Assembly (NCBI GenBank): GCA_041569895.1
Contig: JBFFXF010000115.1
Location: 1-21,027, forward strand
Direction of reading: 5' to 3'
DNA length: 21,027 nt
From: JBFFXF01 sp041569895
GTDB taxonomy: Bacteria; Planctomycetota; UBA8108; JACQVS01
This document shows, in pieces, positions 7,987-16,897 of this stretch. Under the pieces are notes generated by a model. It made no database searches. It had not been told where the DNA came from and saw only the letters and a list, made by a program, of their open reading frames with translations. Made by a program: the position numbers and the translations under genes. Every line of letters begins with the position of its first letter. Positions within the stretch are counted from its first letter, which is position 1.

Positions 7987-10908
7987 GTGTCACCATCGAA
8001 GATACGCGTCGTTGCGCTCCAGACGGTCCTCGTCGCGCTCGCCTCGAGCGCGACCCTTCTCGCGGCGGACCCCGATCTCCCGCGCCCGCCGCCCGTTCCG
8101 ATCGACGACCGCCCGCCTCCGCCGGTGCGCACGGCGGTCCAGACCTTCATCCGCGGCGACGTCAACGACGACGGCGCCTCCGACGTGTCCGATGCCGTCG
8201 CGACGCTGCTCGCGCTCTTCGCGGGGACGGGCGAGCTGCACTGCGTGGCCGCCGGTGACGTCAACGGGGACCTCGCAGTCGATATCACCGACCCGGTCGC
8301 CCTGCTCGGCTTCCTCTTCCTCGACGGCGAGCCGCCGGTCCAGCCGTTCCCCGACTGCGGCATGGACGTGCGGACCCACGAGCTTCCCTGCGAGCGCTCC
8401 GAGTCGTGTCCGGTCGAGAATCCCGTCGACATCGAGTACCTCGACGACCCCGAGCTCGACAGTCGCATCGCGACGCTGAGCTCGCGGCTCGCGAGGGTCG
8501 GCCATGCGGACCTGGTGTCGCTGCGCGCGATCGGTCACAGCGAGATCCGCGGCACGCTCCGACTCAAGCCGATGTTCTCCCTGCGCGAGAACGCGGTCAC
8601 CGTGGACGAGGCGATCATTGTCGCCGACGAGCTCTCGCTGTTCGCCGACACCGTGATCGACCTCGCGCCCGACATCCGCCACTTCACCATCCTCGTCAAC
8701 CGCCTGTCGGTCGAGTCCGGCGCGACGCTCACCTGGACACCGCAGGCGATCTCTCCGCCCGGCGAGCGGCCCGACGTCCGTCCCCCGGTGGTCTCCTGGC
8801 GCACCGACGTCGAGGGGCCGGGCACGCACGAGACCAGGAGTGAGGACGGCGGCGACGGGCTCGCCGGCGTGGTCGGTCGCCCCGGCTTCCCGGGAACCAG
8901 CGCGCCCACCATCGAGATCTGGGCGTGCGAGATCGATCGCATGCCGTTTCTCGACCTCCGTGGTCAGGACGGCACCGCCGGAGGACCCGGTCAGCGAGGA
9001 CAGGATGGCGGCAACGGCGCCAAGGGACTTCACGCGGCGCAGGGCTTCGGTTTCTGCCGTCGCGGCCCTGGCGAGGGTGGAGACGGAGGCCGCGGCGGCG
9101 CGGGCGGACGAGGCGGCGTCGGTGGAGGGGGCGGGTCCGGCGCGGCGGTCATCCTCGCGACGCCGGACGAGAACTACCTCGACGTCCTGACGAGCTCGAT
9201 CTCCATCGACCTCCGCGGGGGTCGTGGCGGGCCGGGCGGAGCCGGCGGGCGGGGAGGCACCGGCGGTCGTGGCGGCGAGCAGGGAGATCCGGCGCTGCCG
9301 TTCTGCACGCGCGTCGCGGGGCGCGACGGCTCGCCCGGAACGAACGGGATGGCCGGTTTCGGCGGGCGCAGCGGCACGGATGGCGTGCACGGCGAGTTGA
9401 CGGCGAACCCGATCACGCTGCGCCGGTGGGAAGAGGCGTTCAATCGGCCACTGATCGAGCGCATCGAGCCCACACGCGTGCGGGTCGGCCAGGGCCTGAC
9501 GATCACCGGCAAGAACTTCGAGCAGGAGCATCGCGTCATCTTCCGCTTCACCGAGGGCGGTATCACTCGCGTGCGCCTCGCGGGGGCGCTGGCGGTCTCC
9601 GGCACCGAGCTCCGTTCCCACGTGCCTCTGGGCCTGCCGATCGGCGAGGCCGAGGTCCGCGTGCGGACGCGCGCGCGGGCGCTCAGCAACCCGTTCTTCA
9701 TCACCGTCGTCCCCGGGGTCTCGAGCGTCGAAGTCACGGGCGAACCGACGCAGACACCGCGTCTGGGCGACGAGCTGACGCTGCGCGGCGCCGGTCTCCT
9801 GCCCGGCTCGCGAGTGACGTTCCGCGAGTTCGACCTCGACACGACCGCGATCGGCTCGGGCGCCGACGAGCTGCGCGTGCGCCTGCCGAAGCCGGCGTGG
9901 GCGTACGAGGAGCCGGGCGGGGAGGAGACGCTCGCGGTGATCGCGCCCGACGGCACGAGGAGCGAGCCGGTCACGATTCGCCTCGCGCACGTCCTCGACA
10001 CCGGCTTCGATCCGGCGCGGCACGGCTTCGGTTTCAGGAACGCGTTCTCTCGTTCGCCCTTCCGATCACACCTCCGGGGGCTCGCCGACCGCAACACCTA
10101 CATGGAGACGTACGGGGAGCTCGAGGTGATCGGCGCCGAGGTGTCGCGGCCGACCCTCGCGCGCCTCTACTCCGCGTTCTACCGCTACTTCTTTACCGGC
10201 GACGTGACCTTGATCGCCGGCATCCTCGTCATCCCGGACGTCGGCGGCCCGCCCGGTCTCTCGTCCGGTTTCTCGATGCTCGCGGCCGACGCGTACTGGC
10301 AGGGCGCCTCGCTGGCGCTCACCACTGCGGACACCTGCGCGTCACCGACCGGCTGCCGCGTCCCCGAGGCCGACGAGCGCAACCTGACCGTCGCCATGGG
10401 CCGCATCCTCAGCGCCGAGAATCTCGCCGCGATCGGCGAGCAGGTGGCGCGCGGCCGGCGGCAGAACCACCGAGGCCTGCGGTCGATCGAGGCACGGATC
10501 CGCTCGCTGATCGGCCGCGAGCCGCTGGACGCCAGGCCGAGCGCGCCCGTCGCGATGACGGTTCCGTCCGGTCCGTTCAACATGTGGAAGATCGCGAGCT
10601 CGCACGGCCTGCTGCCGATCGCCATCGAGTACCCCTCGCGGCCGGAGCACGACTGGGAGGCGAAGGTCCTCTGCTACAACAACTGGTACGATGCCACCGA
10701 GCACGGGGCCGACACGCAGTACCTGCTCTTCTGGCGAAACGGCGACGAGCTCGATTTCGTCTTCGTCGACGAGAACGACGGCGGGGCGCATCACTGGCCG
10801 AGCGAGAACGGGTGGACGGTCGCGGTTCTGTCGCTCGAGGACGCGCTGCTGCGCAACATCTCGATGCCGTTCAACCTCTTCCAGGCGCTCCTGGAAATTC
10901 TGGGATGA
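7987..10908 (+). CDS. Secreted dockerin-like, Gly-rich, IPT/TIG multidomain protein
   Basis: This 973-residue protein is exported and probably displayed on or shed from the cell surface. The signal peptide SKIRVVALQTVLVALASS ends near Ala26-Ala27. Two calcium-binding dockerin/EF-hand-like repeats follow: GDVNDDGASDVSDA (57-70) and GDVNGDLAVDITDP (90-103). Residues about 210-320 form a beta-rich region, then two collagen-like Gly-rich stretches lie at 323-385 and 409-465. Two IPT/TIG Ig-like domains follow (about 488-575, IEPTRVRVGQGLTITGKNF; about 577-665). The C-terminal domain (680-973) is not firmly recognised. The motif GLSSGFSMLAADAY (757-770), His873 in SSHGLLPI and Asn898 in CYNNWYD are arranged like Cys-His-Asn of a papain-like fold, with Ser in the Cys position; this is a tentative reading. 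The gene is divergent from the sulfatase. It converges on the kinase gene with an 18-base gap. Confidence 0.9.
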   Translation: MSPSKIRVVALQTVLVALASSATLLAADPDLPRPPPVPIDDRPPPPVRTAVQTFIRGDVNDDGASDVSDAVATLLALFAGTGELHCVAAGDVNGDLAVDITDPVALLGFLFLDGEPPVQPFPDCGMDVRTHELPCERSESCPVENPVDIEYLDDPELDSRIATLSSRLARVGHADLVSLRAIGHSEIRGTLRLKPMFSLRENAVTVDEAIIVADELSLFADTVIDLAPDIRHFTILVNRLSVESGATLTWTPQAISPPGERPDVRPPVVSWRTDVEGPGTHETRSEDGGDGLAGVVGRPGFPGTSAPTIEIWACEIDRMPFLDLRGQDGTAGGPGQRGQDGGNGAKGLHAAQGFGFCRRGPGEGGDGGRGGAGGRGGVGGGGGSGAAVILATPDENYLDVLTSSISIDLRGGRGGPGGAGGRGGTGGRGGEQGDPALPFCTRVAGRDGSPGTNGMAGFGGRSGTDGVHGELTANPITLRRWEEAFNRPLIERIEPTRVRVGQGLTITGKNFEQEHRVIFRFTEGGITRVRLAGALAVSGTELRSHVPLGLPIGEAEVRVRTRARALSNPFFITVVPGVSSVEVTGEPTQTPRLGDELTLRGAGLLPGSRVTFREFDLDTTAIGSGADELRVRLPKPAWAYEEPGGEETLAVIAPDGTRSEPVTIRLAHVLDTGFDPARHGFGFRNAFSRSPFRSHLRGLADRNTYMETYGELEVIGAEVSRPTLARLYSAFYRYFFTGDVTLIAGILVIPDVGGPPGLSSGFSMLAADAYWQGASLALTTADTCASPTGCRVPEADERNLTVAMGRILSAENLAAIGEQVARGRRQNHRGLRSIEARIRSLIGREPLDARPSAPVAMTVPSGPFNMWKIASSHGLLPIAIEYPSRPEHDWEAKVLCYNNWYDATEHGADTQYLLFWRNGDELDFVFVDENDGGAHHWPSENGWTVAVLSLEDALLRNISMPFNLFQALLEILG

Positions 10909-10926
10909 GCTCGTGACGGCGTGCCT

Positions 10927-13900
10927 TCACGCTCCGGCCCACTCCACCTCGAGCGCCGAGATCTTCGGGTTGTTCTCCACGTGGAGGAACTCGACGTCGA
11001 GCTGCGCGTCGCGGACTTCGACCTCGAAACGGTGGACGTCCGCGGTCGCGCGTCCGGCGTCGAGCGGCTCGTAGTCGCGCAGGACCTCGACCCCCTCGAT
11101 GCTCGCGTGGAACGAGCGTGAATGTCGCGTGATCTCCGCGAAGTGGAGCGTGACGCGGTAGCGACCTGGCGGCAGGAGCAGCCGGTACGCCGAGTCGCCG
11201 CCCTCGACGAACCAGCGCTCGGTGCGGTAGATCTCCGGCACGTCCGTGCCGTGGACCTCGCCGTTGTAGAACTGGTCGGCGCCATCGACGAAGCTCTTTC
11301 CGTCGCCGAAGAACCGATCGGTCGCCCACTCGCGTCCGCCGGCGTCGCGGTGCGCCTCCCCTCCGCAGTTGAGCCGCAGCGTCCCCTCCGCGAGTCGCTC
11401 GAGGGTCCACCGAAGGTCGGCGTGCAGCGCGCCGGGGGCGTCGCGCTCCGACGTCCGCGCGGTCTCTCCGCCTCGCGTCGCCGCCAGGGCGTCCAGGCGG
11501 GCGAGCACCTGCGCGGGCGACGACGTGTCGGAGGCGACGAGCTCCAGCCAGAGCCGCCACAGCGCCGCCGACTCGACGCCCCGGCGGAGCGCGCCGGTGA
11601 CGACGTCGAGCGCGCGAGCCGACCGTCCGGTCGACCGCAGGCTCCGGGCGAGTCGCGACACGGGCTCCGGGCTCTGCGGGTCGCGCTCGACGACGCTCTC
11701 GAGGAGCGACACCGCGTCGCGGTCGCCCGAGGGTCCGTCCGTACGGCGCGCGATTTCGGCCTCGAGGTACTCGCCGAGAGTCGGCGAATCCGGGACCAGC
11801 CCGGCGAGCCGCTGCCGTGCGTCCTGCTCGCGGCCATCGCGCCTCGTCGCCACCAGCCGCGGGACCAGCGAGAAGTCGGAGCTCGTCAGACTTTGATTCA
11901 GGCCCTGGACCGCCAGGACGTTGGGGCCTGCCCGGAGAAGACCCGGGTCGACTCGCACCGTCTCGAAGATCGGGGGTTCGGCCGCCCAGGTCGTCGCCAG
12001 CGCGTCGTGAGGCGGGGGCGCGCCGCTGGCGACGCGGACACGCGCGATCTCGACGCCGTTGAGAAACGCGATGCAGCCGTCGTCCGCCTTGACGACCAGC
12101 CTGAGCGCATCGATCGAGTCCGGCTCCGCGACGCTGAAGCGGCGCCTGGCGTAGACGCTCGAGTAGCGCCCGATCATGTCGGCGAGCACGGTGCGATCGT
12201 CCTCGTCGTCGTAGCCGAACCCGCTCGGGCCGACTTCCCATCCGGAATCGTCGAAGTCGTCTGCCGTCCACGCCAGACCACCCGAAGGGGGCCGCAGGCC
12301 GCGCAAGAAGCGCCAGTCCTCTCCCTCCGCGACCAGTTCCTCGCCGCGGTCGAGCACGGCGTCGATCGACGCGTAGCTCGCCAGCGCCGGGTGAATCGCG
12401 CCGCGGCACTTCTCGATTTCGTCCTCGAGAGCGACCGGACTCGAGAGCTGGCGCGCGGCGGTCCTCTCGAGCAAGCGCAGCGCGGCTCGCGTCTCGCCGA
12501 CGCGTTCGAGAGACCGCGCGAGCTGGAGCGGAATCGCTGACGCGACCTCGTCGCGGCGGGCGAGCGCCTCGAGTGACGCGCGCACTCGCCTCTGGAGGTC
12601 GGCGTCACCGAGCTCGACGCCGAAGGAGCCGACAAGCTGGTCGTGGCTCTCCAGCAGCCAGCGGGCCGCCTGGGGATCGAACCGCGCCATGTCGAGGAGC
12701 CTTCCCAGCATCGCCACGACCCGCCCGAGCGTGCGCTCCGCCTCCTCGCGGTCGTCGAGCTGTCCGACGACCGCGCAGATCGCCCGCAGGCACTTCCCGG
12801 GCAGACTCTGTGCCGAGTAGACGGGCAGGATGATGTCCAGCCTGCTCGAGAGGGCCTCCCACGCGGGGAGAAGTTCCGCCAGGGCGCGTTCCCAGTCGTC
12901 TTCCCTCATGTAGGCGAACGCGGTGTACAGCGACTGCAGGCCCGACTCCGCTGGATACGTCCCGACCGTCGGGAAGTCCGCGGCGAGCTGATCGTACACG
13001 GCGCGCGCCCGCGCGAAGAGGGCGCGAGCGGTGAGCATGTTCCCGAGCTCCATGTGCGCCCCCCCGAGCCATGTCTGCACGGCGGCGAGGCTCTGTCGAT
13101 ACCGCACGCTGGTGTGCTCGACGGGAGGCAGGCGCACGAGCGTCGCCAGGCCCTCCTTGAAGCGCTCGAGCGCCGTCTCGGGGCGCAGGTTGCTGGCGTG
13201 GATCACCCCGAGGGCACTGAGGTTCGACGCCAGGTCGTAGAACGCGTCCCGCGGCGCGTCCTCCTGCTCCGTGAGCGACCGCAACAGCCCGACGGCCTCC
13301 TCGCGCGCGCGGCGGGCCCGCGCCAGCTGCCGGAGGTTCCAGCGCGCCTCGCCGAAACGCGCCGCGTTGCGCGCGCGCAGCAGCGTCACGGAGGTCCGCA
13401 GCCCCTCCGCGAGCGCGGGGCGCTCGAGCCGCTCGCCACTCGCCTCGAGCTGCGCGAAGGCCATCGGGTAGTCTCCCGAGACGATGGCGTGGCCGGCCAG
13501 CAGGGAGAGCACCGTCGCATGCGCCAGCGCATATTCATCGCCGGAAAGTTCACCGCCGGAAGAGTCACCGCCGGAAGAGCCGCGGAGCGCATCGCCCGGA
13601 GCCGTGTCGAGCGCCCGGAGTCCCTCGCGAAACGCCTCGCCCGACTCGGCGTGGCGGTTGAGCCAGGCGAGCAGCTCGCCCTTCCGGCAATACGTGTCGG
13701 CCAGCTCGAGGCGAGTCTCGATGTCGTCGGGCTGGGTGTCGAGGAGCGCGCGCAGGTGGGCCAGCGCCGCATCGAACAACTGCTCCCTGAGCGGCTCGAT
13801 CTGCGGGATGTCGGCCAGATCCCTCGACGCGACGCGCGTCAGCATCGTCTGGATCACCTCCCGCGCCCGGGCGAGATTCTCCTCCGCCCGCTCACGCTGG

Positions 13901-15180
13901 CTGTTCGCCTCGACGAGCGCCTCCTCGGTCCTCGACTGCTCGTGCCAGATCAGCAGCGAGCTCGCGGTCGATCCGATCAGCAAGAGGAAGAGGAAGAGCG
14001 CGAGCGCATACGAGAGCGAACGATGACGTCGCGCCCACTTGGCGCCGCGATCGAGGATCCCGGGGCGCCTTGCGACGATCGGAAGGTCCTGGCGAAAGCG
14101 TCGCAGATCGTCGGCGAGCTCGCCCGCCGCGTCGTAGCGGCCGCCGAGCTCCTTGGAGAGCGCCTTCAGCGTGATGGTCTCGAGGTCTCGGGGAATCTTC
14201 GGCTCGATTCGCGTCGGACGCACGGGGTCGTCGATCGTCACGCGGCGGAGGATCTCCTCGCGGTCCTCGCCCGAAAACACCGGAGTCAGCGTCAGCAGCT
14301 CGTAGAGCGTCGCGCCGAGCGAGTACACGTCGGTCCTCTGATCAACAGGCCGGCGCCCGCCGCGCGCCTGCTCGGGGCTCATGTAACGCAGCGTGCCGAC
14401 GATATCGCCCGAGAAGGTCACGCTGCGGGTGCCCTGCAGCCTCGCCAGTCCGAAGTCCGCCACGCGAACATGGCCGTCGCGATCGAGCAGCAGGTTCGAC
14501 GGCTTGATGTCCCGGTGGATGACGTCGTGCTCGTGCGCGTGTTGAATGGCATCTGCGGCGTCGGCGATCCAGCCGGCGACCGCCCGGAAGTAGCCCGGCG
14601 TTCCCGGCGGATCGCGCAGGGGTGCCACTGCCGCTCCGTCACCCTCGCGCACGTGTCGCACCATCTCCGCGAGCGTCCACCCATCGACGAGCTGCATCGC
14701 GTAGTAGTGAACGCCCCCGTCGCAGCCGGTTGCGTGCACCGGTACGATGTGCTCGTGATCGAGCTGCGCCACCACCAGTGCCTCGTTCCGGAAGCGCTGT
14801 AGCTGGCCGGGATCGAGCGCGTTCGCGAGCGGCAAGACCTTCACCGCCACGCGCCTCTGCAGCGAGACCTGCTCGGCCTCGAAGACCACGCCCATGCCGC
14901 CGCGGCCGATCTCGCGCACGAGGCGGTAATCGCCGAGACGCTGGAGCGTGTCGCGGCCGTCCGGAGCCGGCTCCGCGGTGCGAGGTGGCGTCGCGTCATC
15001 GAGCGCCGCCAGCGTGGAGAGGCAGGCGAGAAGACGCTTCTCGATCTCCGGGAATCGCGCGGCGAACGCCTCGATGTCGGGCGCATTCCCGCGCTCGCAC
15101 AGGCGCGCGTACTCCGACAGCGCGCGAATGACACGCTCCTCGCCGGCCGTCGCATCGCCGTCTTTACGGCGCCCGATCAT
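10927..15180 (-). CDS. Transmembrane Ser/Thr protein kinase with malectin-like C terminus
   Basis: This 1417-residue receptor-like kinase has a cytoplasmic N-terminal segment (DIEAFAARFPEIEK, 35-48, as in planctomycete kinases) and a Hanks-type kinase domain (85-365): loop GRGGMG (92-97), Lys114, HRDIKPSN (222-229), DFG (242-244) and SPE (268-270), all intact. One membrane segment lies at about 391-411 (LALFLFLLLIGS). The roughly 1000 residues beyond it should be extracytoplasmic: a coiled coil (417-445), TPR-like helices (450-930), a galactose-binding-like beta domain (955-1112) and a malectin-like domain (1267-1413, LRLNCGGEAHRDA, YRVTLHFAEI). Such domains bind carbohydrate, so a glycan signal is inferred. 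The ATG at 15180 is chosen because it overlaps the sigma factor stop as ATGA, with GAGGA just upstream; a longer open frame to 15228 lies within the sigma gene. Residues about 536-550 contain a 15-bp-period repeat. Confidence 0.93.
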   Translation of the reverse strand: MIGRRKDGDATAGEERVIRALSEYARLCERGNAPDIEAFAARFPEIEKRLLACLSTLAALDDATPPRTAEPAPDGRDTLQRLGDYRLVREIGRGGMGVVFEAEQVSLQRRVAVKVLPLANALDPGQLQRFRNEALVVAQLDHEHIVPVHATGCDGGVHYYAMQLVDGWTLAEMVRHVREGDGAAVAPLRDPPGTPGYFRAVAGWIADAADAIQHAHEHDVIHRDIKPSNLLLDRDGHVRVADFGLARLQGTRSVTFSGDIVGTLRYMSPEQARGGRRPVDQRTDVYSLGATLYELLTLTPVFSGEDREEILRRVTIDDPVRPTRIEPKIPRDLETITLKALSKELGGRYDAAGELADDLRRFRQDLPIVARRPGILDRGAKWARRHRSLSYALALFLFLLLIGSTASSLLIWHEQSRTEEALVEANSQRERAEENLARAREVIQTMLTRVASRDLADIPQIEPLREQLFDAALAHLRALLDTQPDDIETRLELADTYCRKGELLAWLNRHAESGEAFREGLRALDTAPGDALRGSSGGDSSGGELSGDEYALAHATVLSLLAGHAIVSGDYPMAFAQLEASGERLERPALAEGLRTSVTLLRARNAARFGEARWNLRQLARARRAREEAVGLLRSLTEQEDAPRDAFYDLASNLSALGVIHASNLRPETALERFKEGLATLVRLPPVEHTSVRYRQSLAAVQTWLGGAHMELGNMLTARALFARARAVYDQLAADFPTVGTYPAESGLQSLYTAFAYMREDDWERALAELLPAWEALSSRLDIILPVYSAQSLPGKCLRAICAVVGQLDDREEAERTLGRVVAMLGRLLDMARFDPQAARWLLESHDQLVGSFGVELGDADLQRRVRASLEALARRDEVASAIPLQLARSLERVGETRAALRLLERTAARQLSSPVALEDEIEKCRGAIHPALASYASIDAVLDRGEELVAEGEDWRFLRGLRPPSGGLAWTADDFDDSGWEVGPSGFGYDDEDDRTVLADMIGRYSSVYARRRFSVAEPDSIDALRLVVKADDGCIAFLNGVEIARVRVASGAPPPHDALATTWAAEPPIFETVRVDPGLLRAGPNVLAVQGLNQSLTSSDFSLVPRLVATRRDGREQDARQRLAGLVPDSPTLGEYLEAEIARRTDGPSGDRDAVSLLESVVERDPQSPEPVSRLARSLRSTGRSARALDVVTGALRRGVESAALWRLWLELVASDTSSPAQVLARLDALAATRGGETARTSERDAPGALHADLRWTLERLAEGTLRLNCGGEAHRDAGGREWATDRFFGDGKSFVDGADQFYNGEVHGTDVPEIYRTERWFVEGGDSAYRLLLPPGRYRVTLHFAEITRHSRSFHASIEGVEVLRDYEPLDAGRATADVHRFEVEVRDAQLDVEFLHVENNPKISALEVEWAGA
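13535..13579. repeat. 15-bp tandem repeat (three units) inside the kinase gene
   Basis: Two exact units TCACCGCCGGAAGAG (13550-13564, 13565-13579) follow a diverged unit TCATCGCCGGAAAGT (13535-13549). In the kinase they encode a Ser/Gly-rich linker (SSGGDSSGGELSGDE) between TPR-like helices. The period preserves the frame. Confidence 0.9.
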
Positions 15181-15791
15181 CGGTCCTCGTCGACGAGTTG
15201 CTGGAGTTTCTCGATCGCCCGCGCCCATGCCATGCGCGCGGCTCCGGACGAGCCTCCGGTGCGCGCGGCGATCTCGTTGAACCGGAGGTGCTCGAAGTGC
15301 CTCAACACGATCACGTCGCGATACCGCGCCGGCAAGCGCTCGAGAGCGTCGGCGAGCAGCACGGCCTGCTCCCGTCGCGAGGCGCGGGCGCTGGGCGTCG
15401 ACACATCACCGGCGAGCGCTCCCGCGAATGCGTTGCTCGAGCGTTCGAGCATCGCCTCGAGCGACTGCTGCCGGTCGAGCCGCCGTTTTTCCGCCGTGTG
15501 CCGTCTGACCTGATCCGCCAGGTTGTGAGCCAGAATTCGCCGCAGCCACGCGACGAGCTCCGCCTCGGTCGTGCCGCGGAACCCCCCGAAGTCGCGGAAC
15601 GCGTCGACGACGGTCTCCTGGGCGAGATCCGACGGGTCGACCTTCGTCCGCAGCGCGCCGTGGAGCTGGAGGCGGACGAGGAACCTCAGGTAGTTCCGGT
15701 ATCGCTCGAGGAGCTGCCCGAGCCCGTCCTCGCTGCCGCGGCGCGCACGGTCGATCAGTGCCTCGGGGGTTTCGTGCGCCACGGGATCCAC
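15177..15791 (-). CDS. ECF-type RNA polymerase sigma factor
   Basis: This sigma-70 family member of about 204 residues is of the kind common in planctomycetes. Region 2 includes YRNYLRFLVRLQLHG and DPSDLAQETVVDAFRDFGGF, the core-binding and -10-recognition segment. Region 4 is ALERLPARYRDVIVLRHFEH followed by a helix-turn-helix (FNEIAARTGGSSGAARMAWA) for -35 recognition. No anti-sigma factor gene is adjacent. Instead its TGA overlaps the kinase ATG (ATGA), which predicts translational coupling and suggests control by the kinase. The start is uncertain: GTG at 15791 has GGAG four bases upstream and is preferred; TTG at 15818 would add nine residues and GTG at 15782 would remove three. The stop of the dehydratase gene lies 43 bases upstream, so the three genes are probably co-transcribed. 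Confidence 0.93.
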   Translation of the reverse strand: MDPVAHETPEALIDRARRGSEDGLGQLLERYRNYLRFLVRLQLHGALRTKVDPSDLAQETVVDAFRDFGGFRGTTEAELVAWLRRILAHNLADQVRRHTAEKRRLDRQQSLEAMLERSSNAFAGALAGDVSTPSARASRREQAVLLADALERLPARYRDVIVLRHFEHLRFNEIAARTGGSSGAARMAWARAIEKLQQLVDEDR

Positions 15792-15834
15792 GATACTCCA
15801 ATCGACCCGCGCGAACAACGCCGCGTTCCGCCGT

Positions 15835-16860
15835 TCAGCTCCCGCTGGTCGCGGCGGCGAGTCGCGCGAAGCTCTCGAGATCGATGTTGCTTCCGCAGAC
15901 GATGAGGCCGACGCGCGACCCGCGCAAGGTGTCGCGGAGCGGCCCGGCGAGCGCGGCGGTGGTGGCGGCGCCGGCCGGCTCGACGGCGAGCTTCATCTCG
16001 GCGAAGATCAGCGCCATGGCGCGGCGGAGGGCGTCGTCGTCGACCACGACGAGCTCATCGACGAAGCGCCTGCAGAGCGCGAAGGTGTAGGGCGCGGCGT
16101 GCGGCGCGCCGAGACTGTCGGCGATGGTGTTGACGCGGTCGATCGAGCGCGGCTCGCCGGCCGCGAAGCTCCGGCGCATGGTATCGGCGCCCTCCGGCTC
16201 GACTCCGTACACCCGACAGCGCGGCTGCAGCTGCTTGACGGCGCACGCGACGCCCGCGCAGAGCCCGCCGCCGCCGATCGGCACCACGACGGCGTCGAGA
16301 TCCGCCACCTGCTCGCAGAGCTCGAGACCGAGCGTGGCGGTCCCGAGCGCGGTGCGCGCGCCCTCGAAGGGATGGACGAAGGTCCTTCCCTCCTCGCGCT
16401 CGATGCGCCGGACTTCCTCGAACGCGGCGTGAACGTCGCGAGTGAGGACGATCTCGCCACCGAACGCCCGGCAGGCGGCGACGCGCTCGGGGTTCGCGGA
16501 CTCCATCATGACGACCTTCGCCGTCGTCCCGAGCTCGCGCGCCGCGTACGCGACCGCGATGGCGTGATTGCCGGCCGAGACCGCGGTGACGCCCCGCGCC
16601 AGCTCCTCGTCCGAGAGCGCCAGCATGTTGAGGAGGGCGCCGCGAGGCTTGAAGGTGCCCGCGACCTGGAACACCTCGAGCTTCAGCCACACCTCCGTGC
16701 CGGCGCCGGCGACGTCGCCGATGCGCAGTCCACGCCAGCGCCAGACCGGTGTCGTCACGACGCGATCGCCGAGCTCGGCGCGCGCGCGGCGGATGGCGTC
16801 GACGGTCGGCGGCTCGATCGACGCGGCGTCGCCGGTGGGGACATCGGTGGTTGCGACCAT
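15835..16860 (-). CDS. PLP-dependent threonine/serine dehydratase family enzyme
   Basis: This 341-residue fold-type II PLP enzyme most likely deaminates threonine (to 2-oxobutanoate) or serine (to pyruvate) in the cytoplasm. The PLP lysine is Lys71 in AGTFKPRGA. SAGNHA (95-100) contacts the cofactor, PIGGGGL (194-200) is the glycine-rich phosphate loop, and CGSNID (322-327) is the C-terminal signature. There is no C-terminal ACT-like regulatory domain, so it is of the short catabolic type rather than the isoleucine-feedback type. Serine racemase or hydroxyaspartate dehydratase activity cannot be excluded. The ATG at 16860 is chosen because family homology begins near residue 15; the open frame upstream to 17097 runs through the intergenic region and into the start of the divergent ATPase gene. 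There is no ribosome-binding site, but a -10-like TACAAT sits seven bases upstream, which fits leaderless translation. Confidence 0.93.
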   Translation of the reverse strand: MVATTDVPTGDAASIEPPTVDAIRRARAELGDRVVTTPVWRWRGLRIGDVAGAGTEVWLKLEVFQVAGTFKPRGALLNMLALSDEELARGVTAVSAGNHAIAVAYAARELGTTAKVVMMESANPERVAACRAFGGEIVLTRDVHAAFEEVRRIEREEGRTFVHPFEGARTALGTATLGLELCEQVADLDAVVVPIGGGGLCAGVACAVKQLQPRCRVYGVEPEGADTMRRSFAAGEPRSIDRVNTIADSLGAPHAAPYTFALCRRFVDELVVVDDDALRRAMALIFAEMKLAVEPAGAATTAALAGPLRDTLRGSRVGLIVCGSNIDLESFARLAAATSGS

Positions 16861-16867
16861 CCGGGAA

Positions 16868-16897
16868 ATTGTATCGGCACGCGGGGGACACGGTCGA
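16868..16897 (-). promoter_or_regulatory. Candidate sigma-70 promoter for a leaderless dehydratase mRNA
   Basis: On the minus strand TCGACC (16897-16892) and TACAAT (16873-16868) are separated by 18 bases. The -10 end is seven bases before the ATG at 16860, so the transcript would begin at or next to the start codon. The -35 match is only four of six, so this is tentative. Confidence 0.45.
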
